Assembly (NCBI RefSeq): GCF_005796105.1 | Contig: NZ_VAUO01000004.1 | Span: 124,001 to 188,000 of the forward strand | DNA length: 64,000 nucleotides | From: Pseudomonas mosselii | GTDB taxonomy: Bacteria; Pseudomonadota; Gammaproteobacteria; Pseudomonadales; Pseudomonadaceae | Reading direction: 5' to 3' | Part shown: positions 8,965 through 19,851 of the stretch, piece by piece | Layout: each line of letters begins with the position of its first letter | Numbering within the stretch: position 1 is the first letter of the stretch | The notes under the pieces: generated by a model | Databases searched by the model: none | Told to the model about the DNA's origin: nothing | The model's input: the letters and a program-made list of their open reading frames with translations, nothing else | Program-made: the position numbers and the translations under genes

Positions 8965-10206
8965 TTACCGAGCACTGGCATAAAGAACGGTAAAGAACCC
9001 TAAATAAAAAACCGACAGCAGACCGCTCATCCAGCGCAGCATGGCTTCAACACTCAAGTCGTTCCAGGACGCGACGATCACCACGGTAAAAGACAACGCC
9101 AGAAGCACCAGATTGGCGACAAGGCCGATCCAATTGTTCTGCAGAATCTGATTGGTAGAGCTGAGCGGCGAAACCCAAAATCGGATCCAGAACAGCGGCG
9201 CCAGAATTTCTGCATACGTACCTGCCACCCGCCAGTTCTCGCCAAATACCCAGGCGAACAAAGGCTCAGCGAACAGGTAGATGACCAGAAACGGGGGTAT
9301 GGAAATCGCCAGCAAACGCAACCAGGCGGCTCGAAACGAGCGACGCATGTTGCCACTTTCTCGCAGTTCGACACTCGCGCGCTGGTAAAAGACCTGGCCG
9401 ATGGCACTGCCCACTACCGCCGAGGGGGCAGCCAACACACGCTGCACCAGGTTATAGAAACCTAGTGCAGCCAGCGAATAAAAGGTCGACAGCAGGAAGC
9501 TCAAAACGTTGACCGAGATGCCGTTAGCCAAGGTCGCCCACATCGAATACTTGGGGAAGTCTCGATAGCGATAAGCCACCTGCTTCAGCGACATGCAGGT
9601 GGGTTTGTCTCCATGACAGTCGCCAGCCGCAGGCCTGGCCAGCCCAGTAATGAAACCCAAGGTTCCCAACAGGTGACCGATGACAAGCCCGGTCATTCCA
9701 GTACTTGCGAACCCACCGACCACCTGAGCACCGCTCATGCCAAAGGACTTGAGCACGTTCGCGCGCGCGAGTGTGGAGAACTTTTTGCGCCTGCACACCA
9801 AGGCCGAAAAAATCGCGCCAAGCGTCAACGACCAAACTGCCAACGGTAGCCAAGGCAAAACATCAGCAAGGGTTTGGTCACCCACCATGGCTGCAACGGT
9901 GCTCTTCCAGAACAGGCAAGGCACGATCAGCAGCAGACAGAAAAAGGAAGCAATAATGCCGCTCAACCACGCCAGTGACTCAGCCTCCTCCTGACGCTCT
10001 GGAAGCATGATCGCCATTTCATAACGCGCAGCTGCAATGCCGCCCAATACAGTGGTAATCGCGACGAAAAGTGCAAACCCACCGAGTTGCTCTGGAGAAA
10101 ACAAGCGCGTCAGCACAGGGCTGATAGCAATTGGGACGGCTTGAGCTACTAACGTTCCCGACGCAAGGGCAATAAAACTCCGATTGAAATCACCGATCGA
10201 CTTCAA
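8965..10206 (-). CDS. Wzx-type oligosaccharide flippase
   Basis: 413 residues from the TTG at 10206. A multi-membrane-spanning protein with TRLFSPEQLGGFALFVAI, ARYEMAIMLPERQEEAE and YRDFPKYSMWATLANGISV, typical of MOP/Wzx flippases. It is a paralogue of the partial gene at the left edge. Start choice: TTG at 10206 has AAGGA seven bases upstream; GTG at 10212 would sit only two bases from that AAGGA; a TTG at 10242 lies deeper inside cysC. With 10206 the gene overlaps cysC by 17 bp. It carries the lipid-linked repeat unit to the periplasmic side for polymerisation; no Wzy polymerase is recognised in the window. Confidence 0.88.
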   Translation of the reverse strand: MKSIGDFNRSFIALASGTLVAQAVPIAISPVLTRLFSPEQLGGFALFVAITTVLGGIAAARYEMAIMLPERQEEAESLAWLSGIIASFFCLLLIVPCLFWKSTVAAMVGDQTLADVLPWLPLAVWSLTLGAIFSALVCRRKKFSTLARANVLKSFGMSGAQVVGGFASTGMTGLVIGHLLGTLGFITGLARPAAGDCHGDKPTCMSLKQVAYRYRDFPKYSMWATLANGISVNVLSFLLSTFYSLAALGFYNLVQRVLAAPSAVVGSAIGQVFYQRASVELRESGNMRRSFRAAWLRLLAISIPPFLVIYLFAEPLFAWVFGENWRVAGTYAEILAPLFWIRFWVSPLSSTNQILQNNWIGLVANLVLLALSFTVVIVASWNDLSVEAMLRWMSGLLSVFYLGFFTVLYASAR

Positions 10207-10834
10207 ATTCACGATCCTTGATGCGACTCGACAACAACCCAAGCAACTGGATAATACTCATGCGGATCGACTCACCCTGAGCGCCCACTACGCACTCAGG
10301 GGCCAGCGGCGTTTCATAAGGACTGTCGACACCCGTGAAATCCTTGATGACACCTTCGCGCACTTTGCGATATAGCCCCTTAGGGTCGCGCTGTTCGCAT
10401 TCAGCCAATGGTGTGGCGACGTGCACTTCGAAAAAATCCCCCTCAGCAAACAATGCACGTGCAGCAGCACGATCACTGGCAAAAGGCGAAATGAAGGCCG
10501 CGATGGTTATCACTCCAGCGTCCACCAACAACTTGGCGACCTCCGCAACGCGCCGAATATTTTCGCTACGGCTCGCATCACTCATGCACAAGTCTTTGCA
10601 TAAGCCATGGCGTACATTGTCGCCATCAACCAGCATGGTGTGATAACCCTGACGAAACAGTTCGGCTTCCAGGGCATTGGCAAGCGTTGACTTTCCAGAC
10701 CCTGACAATCCGGTGAACCATATGCACAGCGAACGCTGCTTCTTAGCAGCAGACCGCATTTTCGGTGTAACGGTAGTGCGGTTCCAGATCACTTCAGCTT
10801 CGCTGTCGTTCTCCTTGCGCTCGTATGGATCCAT
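10190..10834 (-). CDS. cysC: Adenylyl-sulfate (APS) kinase, stand-alone
   Basis: 214 residues. IWFTGLSGSGKSTLANALE is the P-loop, LVDGDNVRHGLCKDL carries the APS-binding Asp/Arg region, FSPFASDRAAARAL lies in the middle and DPKGLYRKVREG in the lid. It phosphorylates APS to PAPS. In Pseudomonas the assimilatory enzyme is usually the C-terminal part of a CysNC fusion elsewhere, so a single-domain CysC inside an O-antigen cluster points to local PAPS supply for the sulfotransferase at 7458-8294. ATG at 10834 with a modest GAGAGAA upstream. A GC-rich inverted repeat without a T-run (10855-10877) lies in the 90-bp gap after wbpE. Confidence 0.93.
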   Translation of the reverse strand: MDPYERKENDSEAEVIWNRTTVTPKMRSAAKKQRSLCIWFTGLSGSGKSTLANALEAELFRQGYHTMLVDGDNVRHGLCKDLCMSDASRSENIRRVAEVAKLLVDAGVITIAAFISPFASDRAAARALFAEGDFFEVHVATPLAECEQRDPKGLYRKVREGVIKDFTGVDSPYETPLAPECVVGAQGESIRMSIIQLLGLLSSRIKDREFEVDR

Positions 10835-10854
10835 AAAAGTTCTCTCGTAGAATC

Positions 10855-10877
10855 ACCGGCCTGTTGTTCAGGCCGGT
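10855..10877. repeat. Short inverted repeat between wbpE and cysC
   Basis: Arms 10855-10862 and 10870-10877 (accggcct / aggccggt) around a 7-base loop, inside the polysaccharide transcript. There is no T-run, so full termination is unlikely. It could act as an mRNA stability hairpin that sets cysC and downstream expression relative to wbpABDE (inference). Confidence 0.5.
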
Positions 10878-10924
10878 CTGATGCTTACGAAGGCTGCACA
10901 AAGCCGCCATACAGCAAACAACAT

Positions 10925-12013
10925 TTAACCAACGGCACTGGCCACCGCATCGACAATGACACCGGTGACCTGAGCATCCAGATAAGGATGCATAGGCAGG
11001 CTGATTACCCGTGTGGCGATAGTATCGCCCACTGGCAAGTGCGCATGCTCATCGGCGACAGCTGGCTGTCGGTTCAGCGGGATGGGATAGTGAACCGCAG
11101 TTGGCACACCCGCTGCCTTCAAGCTCGCCTGCACCTGGTCACGATTTTCCACTTGAAGGGTAAATTGCGCCCAGGCACTCTCGTTGTATTCCTCAACGTG
11201 CGGAGCAACCACCCCCACATCGGCTAACAAGGCAGCGTACCTTTGAGCAACCACTTGGCGCTGTTCGAGTTCTTGCTCGAAGATATCCAGTTTAGGCAGC
11301 AAAATGGCGGCCTGCAGCGTATCCAGACGGCTGTTCACCCCCACCCTGACATGATGGTAGCGACGGTCCTGGCCATGCCGGGCGATCTGCAGCATCACCT
11401 TGGCCAATGCTTCATCATTGGTGAAGATCGCACCGCCGTCGCCATAGCAGCCCAGAGGCTTGCTCGGGAAAAAGCTGGTACATGCAATGGTGGTCAAGTT
11501 GCAAGAACGCCGCCCCTTGTAACGAGCACCAAAACTCTGCGCCGCGTCCTCGATCACCGGGATGCCATGCCTGGCAGCAATCGTATTGATAGCATCGTAG
11601 TCGGCGCACTGACCATACAGGGAAACCGGAATGATAGCCTTGGTGCGCGGCGTGATTACCGCTTCCAACAGTGCTGGGTCGAGGTTGCAGGTACGTGGAT
11701 CGACGTCCACGTACACAGGCTTCGCGCCCAGTAACGCCACGGTTTCGGCAGTCGCGATGTAGGTGAAACCAGGTGTGATGACCTCGTCACCCGGCCCGAT
11801 CCCCAGGGCCATCTGGGCGATCTGCAAGGCATCGGTGCCATTGGCGACACTGATGCAATACTTCGCACCGACGAACGCCGACAGGCGCTCTTCCAGCTCT
11901 GTTACTTCAGGGCCAAGGATATATTGGCCGTGGGACATGACGTGTTGGATGGCAGCGTCGATACGCTCCTTGATCAGCGCCTGCTGCGCCTTGAGGTCGA
12001 TGAATTCAATCAT
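10925..12013 (-). CDS. wbpE: UDP-2-acetamido-2-deoxy-3-oxo-D-glucuronate aminotransferase
   Basis: 362 residues, DegT/DnrJ/EryC1 fold-type I PLP enzyme. It shows [55 protein letters not shown] (PLP-ring Asp) and [19 protein letters not shown] with the catalytic Lys in SFFPSK. The length and wording match WbpE of P. aeruginosa, which uses glutamate to aminate the 3-keto sugar made by WbpB, giving the 3-amino sugar that WbpD then acetylates. ATG at 12013 overlaps the wbpD stop by 4 bp (ATGA). The identity is strengthened by wbpA, wbpB and wbpD in the same order as in P. aeruginosa. Confidence 0.95.
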   Translation of the reverse strand: MIEFIDLKAQQALIKERIDAAIQHVMSHGQYILGPEVTELEERLSAFVGAKYCISVANGTDALQIAQMALGIGPGDEVITPGFTYIATAETVALLGAKPVYVDVDPRTCNLDPALLEAVITPRTKAIIPVSLYGQCADYDAINTIAARHGIPVIEDAAQSFGARYKGRRSCNLTTIACTSFFPSKPLGCYGDGGAIFTNDEALAKVMLQIARHGQDRRYHHVRVGVNSRLDTLQAAILLPKLDIFEQELEQRQVVAQRYAALLADVGVVAPHVEEYNESAWAQFTLQVENRDQVQASLKAAGVPTAVHYPIPLNRQPAVADEHAHLPVGDTIATRVISLPMHPYLDAQVTGVIVDAVASAVG

Positions 12014-12591
12014 GCGGTTTCCTTGCTCACGACGTTGCCAGCAAGCACATAACGCGCACCACTATGAGCGCATTGCACTTGAGCCTGACCGGTCAATGGC
12101 AGTTCGAGCTGCTCGCCGAACTCACTCATCCAGCCGATTTGACGAGCAGGCACACCAACCATCAGTGCGTACGCCGGCACATCCTTGTTAATCACCGCCC
12201 CTGCGCCGACGAAAGCGAACTCGCCAATCGTCACGCCGCACACGATGGTGCAGTTGGCCCCCAGCGTGGCCCCCTTGCGCACCAATGTGTCGCGATACTC
12301 ACTCTTGCGCTCGATCAACGAACGCGGGTTGTAGACATTGGTAAAGACCATGCTCGGACCACAGAACACGCCTTCCTCCAGGGTGACGTTGTCGTACACC
12401 GACACGTTGTTCTGGATCTTGCAGTGATCGCCAATGCTGACCTTGTTACCCACGAACACGTTCTGCCCCAGCGACACGCCCTTGCCGATGCGAGCGCCGG
12501 CGCAAACGTGCACGAAATGCCAGACCCGGGAGCCGTCACCGATCTGCGCGCCCTCATCGACGATGGCAGAGGCATGTACCTGATAGTTCAT
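12010..12591 (-). CDS. wbpD: UDP-2-acetamido-3-amino-2,3-dideoxy-D-glucuronate N-acetyltransferase
   Basis: 193 residues from ATG 12591 ([14 protein letters not shown]). A left-handed beta-helix acetyltransferase with hexapeptide turns throughout ([60 protein letters not shown]) and a C-terminal [13 protein letters not shown]. WbpD acetylates the 3-amino group using acetyl-CoA, giving UDP-GlcNAc3NAcA. An upstream extension to 12636 is open but would run into wbpB and is not needed. There is a 7-bp gap after the wbpB stop and an ATGA overlap into wbpE. Confidence 0.95.
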   Translation of the reverse strand: MNYQVHASAIVDEGAQIGDGSRVWHFVHVCAGARIGKGVSLGQNVFVGNKVSIGDHCKIQNNVSVYDNVTLEEGVFCGPSMVFTNVYNPRSLIERKSEYRDTLVRKGATLGANCTIVCGVTIGEFAFVGAGAVINKDVPAYALMVGVPARQIGWMSEFGEQLELPLTGQAQVQCAHSGARYVLAGNVVSKETA

Positions 12592-12598
12592 GCAGACC

Positions 12599-14879
<2,281 letters not shown>

Positions 14880-14903
14880 ACTGAGTAACTCCCCTTGCAT
14901 TAC

Positions 14904-14945
14904 GCTTGAACGGCTCAAGCACCGATCGCGGGCGCATGCATGCGC
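14904..14945 (-). promoter_or_regulatory. Structured leader of wbpA: hairpin plus 14-bp palindrome
   Basis: Two symmetric elements lie in the 5' untranslated region of wbpA. The first is a stem gcttga/tcaagc at 14904-14920 with a 5-base loop. The second is a perfect 14-bp palindrome, gcgcatgcatgcgc, at 14932-14945. Their position between the candidate promoter and the ribosome site suggests control of O-antigen transcription or mRNA stability, but no known protein site is recognised. Confidence 0.45.
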
Positions 14946-14964
14946 GCCGAAATTTAAACGGCGT

Positions 14965-14993
14965 ATTATGCCCTTACTGCGTCGCGAAGGCTT
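14965..14993 (-). promoter_or_regulatory. Candidate sigma-70 promoter for the wbp cluster
   Basis: On the minus strand a CATAAT hexamer (14970-14965) resembles a -10 box. Seventeen bases upstream is only a poor -35 (AAGCCT, 14993-14988). AT-rich DNA (tttaaattt) follows at 14951-14958. It sits in the gap upstream of the first gene of the cluster; no strong terminator separates it from the metallo-hydrolase gene upstream, so read-through is also possible. Confidence 0.3.
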
Positions 14994-15054
14994 CTGAAAA
15001 TTAGGGGCGCGACAGTCGGTACCACAACACACAACCCCATCAGCGCCCGAGCAC

Positions 15055-16482
15055 TCAGGGAATCGCCACCTCGATCGGGTGAGCGAGGCGCGCATGGGTG
15101 GTTTTCAACGCCTCGGCCAATGCCCGTTTCGCCTCCTGCTCGCCATGCACCAACACCACTCGCCCCGCCGGCTCACGCCCACCTAGCGCAAAGCGCACCA
15201 ACCCCGCCTGATCCGCATGCCCGGAGTACCCACTCAACGTCATCACCTTGGCGCGAATGTCGTACATCTGCCCATCAAGATCGATCTGCACGAAGCCTTC
15301 TGCCCCTTCACTGGCCTGGATCACCGCGCCCGGCGTGCCCTTGGCCTGATAGCCCACGAAGATCACTTCATGCCGAGGGTCCCCCAGCATGGCCTTGAGG
15401 TAGTTGACGATACGCCCACCCGAGCACATGCCATTGCCAGCGATGACAATCGCCGGCCGCCCCGTACTCTTGAGATGATTCACCACCTGTTGATGCTGGG
15501 CATGACTGTCAATGGTGATGAGTTGACGGAACCCCAACGGTTCACGGCCCTGCAGCAAACGACCGCTGGCTTCGGCCCGCCAGTACTGGTGCAGCTCCCG
15601 ATAGACAGCGGTGATGCGCCGCGCCAAGGGCGAATCGAGAATGACCGGCAACCGCGACCACTGGCGGAAGTTGCCTTCCACCCTACCACCAGGCTCGTTC
15701 AGCAGCGCCTTGCGGTGAAGGATGTCCTCCAGCTCATACAGCAACTCCTGGGTTCGCCCCAGGCTGAAGGCTGGAATAAGAATCGTGCCTTCATCGGCCA
15801 GCGCCCTGTCGATCGCCACTTCGAGCGCCTTGCGCCGCTCGCTGCGGTCTGGGTGCAAGCGGTCGCCGTAGGTGCTTTCGAGCACCAGCAGGTCAGCCCG
15901 CTCAGGTGGCGCCAATGGGCGCAGCAGTGGATTGTCGGGCGCCCCCAGATCCCCCGAGAAAACCACTCGCAGCGCCGCCTCACCTCGTCCGATCTCGCAC
16001 TCTACATAGGCCGAACCGAGCAGGTGCCCCGCTCGCTGAAGGCGTATCGCGCAGCGCATATCAGGCCGCTCCACGACCACATGCCACTGATCGAAGGCCA
16101 GCGCAACGATACGCGCCTGTAAGAACTCCAGGTAGCGGGCGACATGCGAGGGCTCACGACTGATTTCGAGCTTGTAGGCGTCCTCGAGCACCAACGGTAG
16201 CAACTTGGCAGAAGGTTCGCTACAAAAGATTGGGCCACGAAAGCCAGCAGCAAAGAGCGCCGGAATGCGACCGATATGATCCAGATGCACATGAGTGACG
16301 ATGAGCGCCTGGATACCCGCTACATCGAAGCCAAGCGCGCCCCAAGACTCTCCACGGGCATCCTGGCCCTGCTCCAACCCGCAATCAATCAGCAGGCTGG
16401 TGGAGTCATCGAGGTGCAGTTGGTGACAGGAGCCTGTGACACCACGGGTGCCACCATGATGAGAGATGGAGGGAAGTATCAT
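15055..16482 (-). CDS. Beta-CASP metallo-beta-lactamase-fold RNase-type hydrolase
   Basis: 475 residues. [15 protein letters not shown] (HxHxDH, about residues 61-75), [27 protein letters not shown] (motif III Asp), [12 protein letters not shown], then a beta-CASP insertion with [35 protein letters not shown] and the C-terminal RMMBL part ending [12 protein letters not shown] and [14 protein letters not shown]. This is the architecture of CPSF73-like proteins in bacteria, so the likely role is RNA cleavage in the cytoplasm; the natural substrate is not established. It lies between ihfB/lapA and the O-antigen cluster, as is common in Pseudomonas. ATG or TTG start near 16482. Confidence 0.9.
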   Translation of the reverse strand: MILPSISHHGGTRGVTGSCHQLHLDDSTSLLIDCGLEQGQDARGESWGALGFDVAGIQALIVTHVHLDHIGRIPALFAAGFRGPIFCSEPSAKLLPLVLEDAYKLEISREPSHVARYLEFLQARIVALAFDQWHVVVERPDMRCAIRLQRAGHLLGSAYVECEIGRGEAALRVVFSGDLGAPDNPLLRPLAPPERADLLVLESTYGDRLHPDRSERRKALEVAIDRALADEGTILIPAFSLGRTQELLYELEDILHRKALLNEPGGRVEGNFRQWSRLPVILDSPLARRITAVYRELHQYWRAEASGRLLQGREPLGFRQLITIDSHAQHQQVVNHLKSTGRPAIVIAGNGMCSGGRIVNYLKAMLGDPRHEVIFVGYQAKGTPGAVIQASEGAEGFVQIDLDGQMYDIRAKVMTLSGYSGHADQAGLVRFALGGREPAGRVVLVHGEQEAKRALAEALKTTHARLAHPIEVAIP

Positions 16483-16586
16483 TGCACAGCGTCCTTTGCG
16501 GCCCAGGGAAGAAGTGCGCCATTAAGTCACTTCACCCCTCTACGACAAAGACTGCGAACGCACCACCTCAGGTAGGAAATGTCTGC

Positions 16587-16850
16587 TTAGCGTCCAGCCA
16601 GCGCTTCACGGCGAGCACTCGCCCGGATATTGCGCTTACCGCGCATCAATCCATAAGCCCCGAGCAGCGGACCTATCGCCAGGCCTAGCACCAATGCGGC
16701 GATTACCAGCACCGCAACCGGCACCTCCGGCGCCGCCCAACCGAACAGTACCAGGGAGACTGCCTGCTGATTTTCCAGCACGAAAAACAACACGACCGCT
16801 GCCAATAGCAGCACGAACAGCGCCAGAATGGCACGTTTGAGGTTACGCAT
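16587..16850 (-). CDS. lapA: LapA-family (DUF1049) inner-membrane protein
   Basis: 87 residues. Two membrane helices (AILALFVLLLAAVVLFFVL and VPVAVLVIAALVLGLAIGPL) are separated by ENQQAVSLVLFGWAAPEVP, the typical LapA/YciS hairpin, with a basic C-terminal tail. In E. coli LapA (YciS) works with LapB in controlling LPS synthesis through LpxC turnover. It sits 20 bp downstream of ihfB, the usual pair in Pseudomonas, with AAGGA eight bases before ATG 16850. No lapB is seen next to it here. Confidence 0.85.
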   Translation of the reverse strand: MRNLKRAILALFVLLLAAVVLFFVLENQQAVSLVLFGWAAPEVPVAVLVIAALVLGLAIGPLLGAYGLMRGKRNIRASARREALAGR

Positions 16851-16870
16851 CAGTCTGTTCCTTTGCCGAC

Positions 16871-17167
16871 TCAGGTGACTTCATGCTCTTCTTCATTGAC
16901 CCGGTCACGCAATTCCTTGCCAGGCTTGAAGTGAGGCACATACTTGCCTTCGAGGCTGACCGACTGGCCGGTCTTGGGATTGCGCCCTACCCGTGGAGCA
17001 CGGTAGTGCAGTGAAAAGCTGCCAAAGCCGCGGATCTCGATACGATCACCAGTGGCCAAGCATTGTGACATCTGCTCAAGCATGGTCTTGATGGCCAGTT
17101 CCACGTCCTTGGACGAGAGCAGCCCCTGATGGGTGACAATACGTTCGATCAGCTCCGACTTCGTCAT
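16871..17167 (-). CDS. ihfB: Integration host factor subunit beta
   Basis: 98 residues. [21 protein letters not shown] at the N terminus, [20 protein letters not shown] with the DNA-bending arm [10 protein letters not shown], and GKELRDRVN near the end are all as in IhfB/HimD. It forms a heterodimer with IhfA that bends DNA at sigma-54 promoters and elsewhere. ATG 17167 with GAAGGG eight bases upstream. It lies downstream of rpsA, the conserved order in gamma-proteobacteria, but a strong terminator at 17317-17346 separates the two. Confidence 0.98.
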   Translation of the reverse strand: MTKSELIERIVTHQGLLSSKDVELAIKTMLEQMSQCLATGDRIEIRGFGSFSLHYRAPRVGRNPKTGQSVSLEGKYVPHFKPGKELRDRVNEEEHEVT

Positions 17168-17316
17168 ATTTTTCCCTTCGTTATCAAGCAGCTAGATCAT
17201 TGCTTAACCAGTTTGTAGCACGCTCGGGCAGATTTGAACAGGGCGCTTCTTGACTAAACAAAAAAATTCAAGATTGGCGCAGGCAAAAACCAGTGCGCTA
17301 CCCGAAAAACACACAA

Positions 17317-17346
17317 AAAAAGGGTGGCCCGTAGGCCACCCTTTTT
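17317..17346. terminator. Bidirectional rho-independent terminator after rpsA
   Basis: Stem of 13 bp: aaaaagggtggcc (17317-17329) and ggccacccttttt (17334-17346) with a CGTA loop. A-runs on one side and T-runs on the other allow termination of the leftward rpsA transcript before ihfB. Confidence 0.92.
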
Positions 17347-17363
17347 CACCGATCAAACAGAAC

Positions 17364-19040
17364 TCAGTTCTGTTTGGCCATTGCTTCGCGCAGCAGCGCA
17401 GCCATGGTGGTATCGGCAGCCGCTTCCGGAGCGTTCTTCAGGCTCTGGATGGCTTCGCGCTCTTCAGCATCGTCCTTCGACTTGATGGACAGGCTGATGA
17501 CGCGGGACTTGCGGTCGACGCTGATGATCTTAGCTTCGATCTCTTCGCCTTCCTTCAGCACGTTACGGGCGTCTTCAACGCGGTCACGGCTGATTTCGGA
17601 AGCTTTCAGAGTGGCTTCGATGTCGTCGGCCAGGGTCACGATAGCGCCCTTGGCGTCAACTTCCTTGACGATACCTTTGACGATAGCGCCCTTGTCGTTG
17701 ACAGCAACGAAGTTGGAGAACGGATCGTCTTCCAGCTGCTTGATGCCCAGGGAGATGCGCTCGCGCTCCGGATCAACCGACAGGATGACGGTTTCCAGCT
17801 CGTCGCCCTTCTTGAAGCGACGCACGGCTTCTTCGCCAGCTTCGTTCCAGGAAATGTCGGACAGGTGAACCAGACCGTCGATGCCGCCGTCCAGGCCAAT
17901 GAAGATACCGAAGTCAGTGATCGACTTGATGGTACCGGTGATCTTGTCACCCTTGTTGAACTGGCCGGAGAAGTCTTCCCATGGGTTCGATTTGCACTGC
18001 TTGATACCCAGGGAGATACGACGACGCTCTTCGTCGATGTCCAGAACCATGACTTCCACTTCGTCGCCAACCTGAACGACTTTCGACGGGTGGATGTTCT
18101 TGTTGGTCCAGTCCATTTCGGAAACGTGCACCAGACCTTCAACGCCTTCTTCCAGCTCAGCGAAGCAGCCGTAGTCGGTCAGGTTGGTGACGCGAGCAGT
18201 CACACGAGTGCTCTCTGGGTAACGGGCTTTGATAGCAACCCATGGGTCTTCACCCAGTTGCTTCAGACCCAGCGAAACGCGGTTGCGCTCGCGATCGTAC
18301 TTCAGGACCTTGACGTCGATCTCGTCGCCAACGTTGACGATCTCGGACGGATGCTTGATACGCTTCCAGGCCATGTCGGTGATGTGCAGCAGACCATCGA
18401 CGCCGCCCAGGTCAACGAATGCACCGTAGTCGGTGAGGTTCTTGACGATACCTTTGACCTGTTGGCCTTCCTGCAGCGATTCCAGCAGAGCTTCGCGCTC
18501 GGCGCTGTTTTCGGCTTCCAGGACGCTGCGACGGGAAACGACAACGTTGTTGCGCTTCTGGTCCAGCTTGATGACCTTGAATTCCAGCTCTTTGCCTTCC
18601 AGGTGGGTGGTGTCGCGCACGGGGCGGACATCAACCAGGGAGCCCGGCAGGAACGCACGGATGCCGTTAACGTCGACAGTGAAGCCGCCTTTAACCTTAC
18701 CGTTGATAACGCCCTTGACCACTTCTTCAGCAGCGAAAGCAGCTTCCAGAACAATCCAGCACTCGGCGCGCTTGGCTTTTTCACGGGACAGCTTGGTTTC
18801 GCCAAAGCCGTCTTCGACCGCGTCCAGCGCAACGTGAACTTCGTCACCGACCTTGATGGTCAGCTCGCCAGCTTCGTTGATGAACTGCTCGAGCGGGATG
18901 ACGCCCTCGGACTTCAGGCCAGCGTGAACGGTAACCCAGTCGCCGTCGATGTCGACGACGATACCGGTGATGATGGCACCCGGCTGAAGATTGAGGGTTT
19001 TCAGGCTTTCTTCAAAGAGTTCTGCAAAGCTTTCGCTCAT
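17364..19040 (-). CDS. rpsA: 30S ribosomal protein S1
   Basis: 558 residues from ATG 19040 ([19 protein letters not shown]). Six S1 RNA-binding repeats can be seen in order; four of the later ones carry the repeated wording LGIKQL or LGLKQL with [11 protein letters not shown] or [11 protein letters not shown]. The length is as in E. coli (557). S1 binds mRNA leaders and brings them to the 30S subunit. The upstream extension to 19094 covers only leader sequence. The opposite strand is open over the same span, but that is a reading-frame shadow. Downstream of cmk, as usual. Confidence 0.98.
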   Translation of the reverse strand: MSESFAELFEESLKTLNLQPGAIITGIVVDIDGDWVTVHAGLKSEGVIPLEQFINEAGELTIKVGDEVHVALDAVEDGFGETKLSREKAKRAECWIVLEAAFAAEEVVKGVINGKVKGGFTVDVNGIRAFLPGSLVDVRPVRDTTHLEGKELEFKVIKLDQKRNNVVVSRRSVLEAENSAEREALLESLQEGQQVKGIVKNLTDYGAFVDLGGVDGLLHITDMAWKRIKHPSEIVNVGDEIDVKVLKYDRERNRVSLGLKQLGEDPWVAIKARYPESTRVTARVTNLTDYGCFAELEEGVEGLVHVSEMDWTNKNIHPSKVVQVGDEVEVMVLDIDEERRRISLGIKQCKSNPWEDFSGQFNKGDKITGTIKSITDFGIFIGLDGGIDGLVHLSDISWNEAGEEAVRRFKKGDELETVILSVDPERERISLGIKQLEDDPFSNFVAVNDKGAIVKGIVKEVDAKGAIVTLADDIEATLKASEISRDRVEDARNVLKEGEEIEAKIISVDRKSRVISLSIKSKDDAEEREAIQSLKNAPEAAADTTMAALLREAMAKQN

Positions 19041-19110
19041 TTTAATTCCTGTAGATTCGGGCGAAACAAACGCCCATCGCCACACTCCAGACAATGTGGG
19101 TTTCGTTTAA

Positions 19111-19150
19111 GTAAAGAAAAGCCGGCAGGACGATGACTGGTGCCCCTGCC
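19111..19150 (-). terminator. Possible terminator or attenuator between cmk and rpsA
   Basis: On the minus strand an imperfect stem GGGCAGG / CCTGCCGG (arms about 19145-19152 and 19122-19129) is followed by CTTTTCTTT. It lies directly after the cmk stop and before the rpsA leader, so it may reduce read-through while rpsA has its own promoter. Confidence 0.4.
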
Positions 19151-19164
19151 CGCTCTCCTCTCCA

Positions 19165-19851
19165 TCAGAGGAGGTCGCGCAATGCGAGCTCGCTTCTGAT
19201 GCGTTGCAGCACCTGCTCAATGGACAACTCCGTGGAATCCAGCTGAATGGCATCGGCCGCCGGCTTTAGCGGGGCCACTGCACGCTGGGTATCACGCTCA
19301 TCGCGCGCACGGATCTCATCTAGCAGACTTGACAGACTAACATCTTCGCCCTTGCCCTTCAACTGCAGGTAGCGGCGGCGGGCGCGCTCCTCGGCACTGG
19401 CGGTCAGGAACACCTTGAGCGGTGCATCGGGGAACACCACAGTGCCCATGTCGCGACCGTCGGCAATCAACCCCGGTGCCTCACGAAATGCGCGTTGACG
19501 CTGCAGCAATGCTTCGCGCACCGCTGGCAGCGAGGCGACCATCGAGGCCCCCGCGCCGACCGTCTCAGTGCGGATCACGTTGCTGACATCCTCACCTTCG
19601 AGAATGATCTGCTGCAACTTGCCCGGCTCAGCGGCGATGAACTGCACATCCAGATGGGCCGCCAACGCCTTGAGCAACTCTTCGTTGGTCAAGTCGACGC
19701 CGTGATTGCTGGCATTGAACGCCAGCAAGCGGTAGAGCGCGCCGGAATCGAGCAACTTCCAGCCCAGCTCGCGGGCCAGCAAGCCCGCGACGGTGCCCTT
19801 GCCCGAACCGCTCGGCCCGTCGATGGTGATAACCGGCGCCAAGAGGTTCAC
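19165..19851 (-). CDS. cmk: Cytidylate kinase
   Basis: 228 residues from GTG 19851 ([21 protein letters not shown]-loop at about residues 9-18). [34 protein letters not shown] (the DGRD motif) and [18 protein letters not shown] are typical of the bacterial CMP/dCMP kinase. It phosphorylates CMP and dCMP. The GTG overlaps the stop of the tyrA/aroA fusion (GTGA), so translation is coupled; frames opening further upstream lie inside that gene. Order tyrA/aroA-cmk-rpsA is conserved. Confidence 0.96.
   Translation of the reverse strand: MNLLAPVITIDGPSGSGKGTVAGLLARELGWKLLDSGALYRLLAFNASNHGVDLTNEELLKALAAHLDVQFIAAEPGKLQQIILEGEDVSNVIRTETVGAGASMVASLPAVREALLQRQRAFREAPGLIADGRDMGTVVFPDAPLKVFLTASAEERARRRYLQLKGKGEDVSLSSLLDEIRARDERDTQRAVAPLKPAADAIQLDSTELSIEQVLQRIRSELALRDLL

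Noticed and set aside
14880..15095. N-terminal extension of wbpA by 72 codons
   Set aside because: It overlaps the end of the metallo-hydrolase gene, has no family similarity, and the ATG at 14879 has a good ribosome site.
17250..19136. A 628-codon open frame on the plus strand opposite rpsA
   Set aside because: It is an exact shadow of rpsA in a high-GC genome. The translation has no recognisable domain and the minus strand has six clear S1 repeats.
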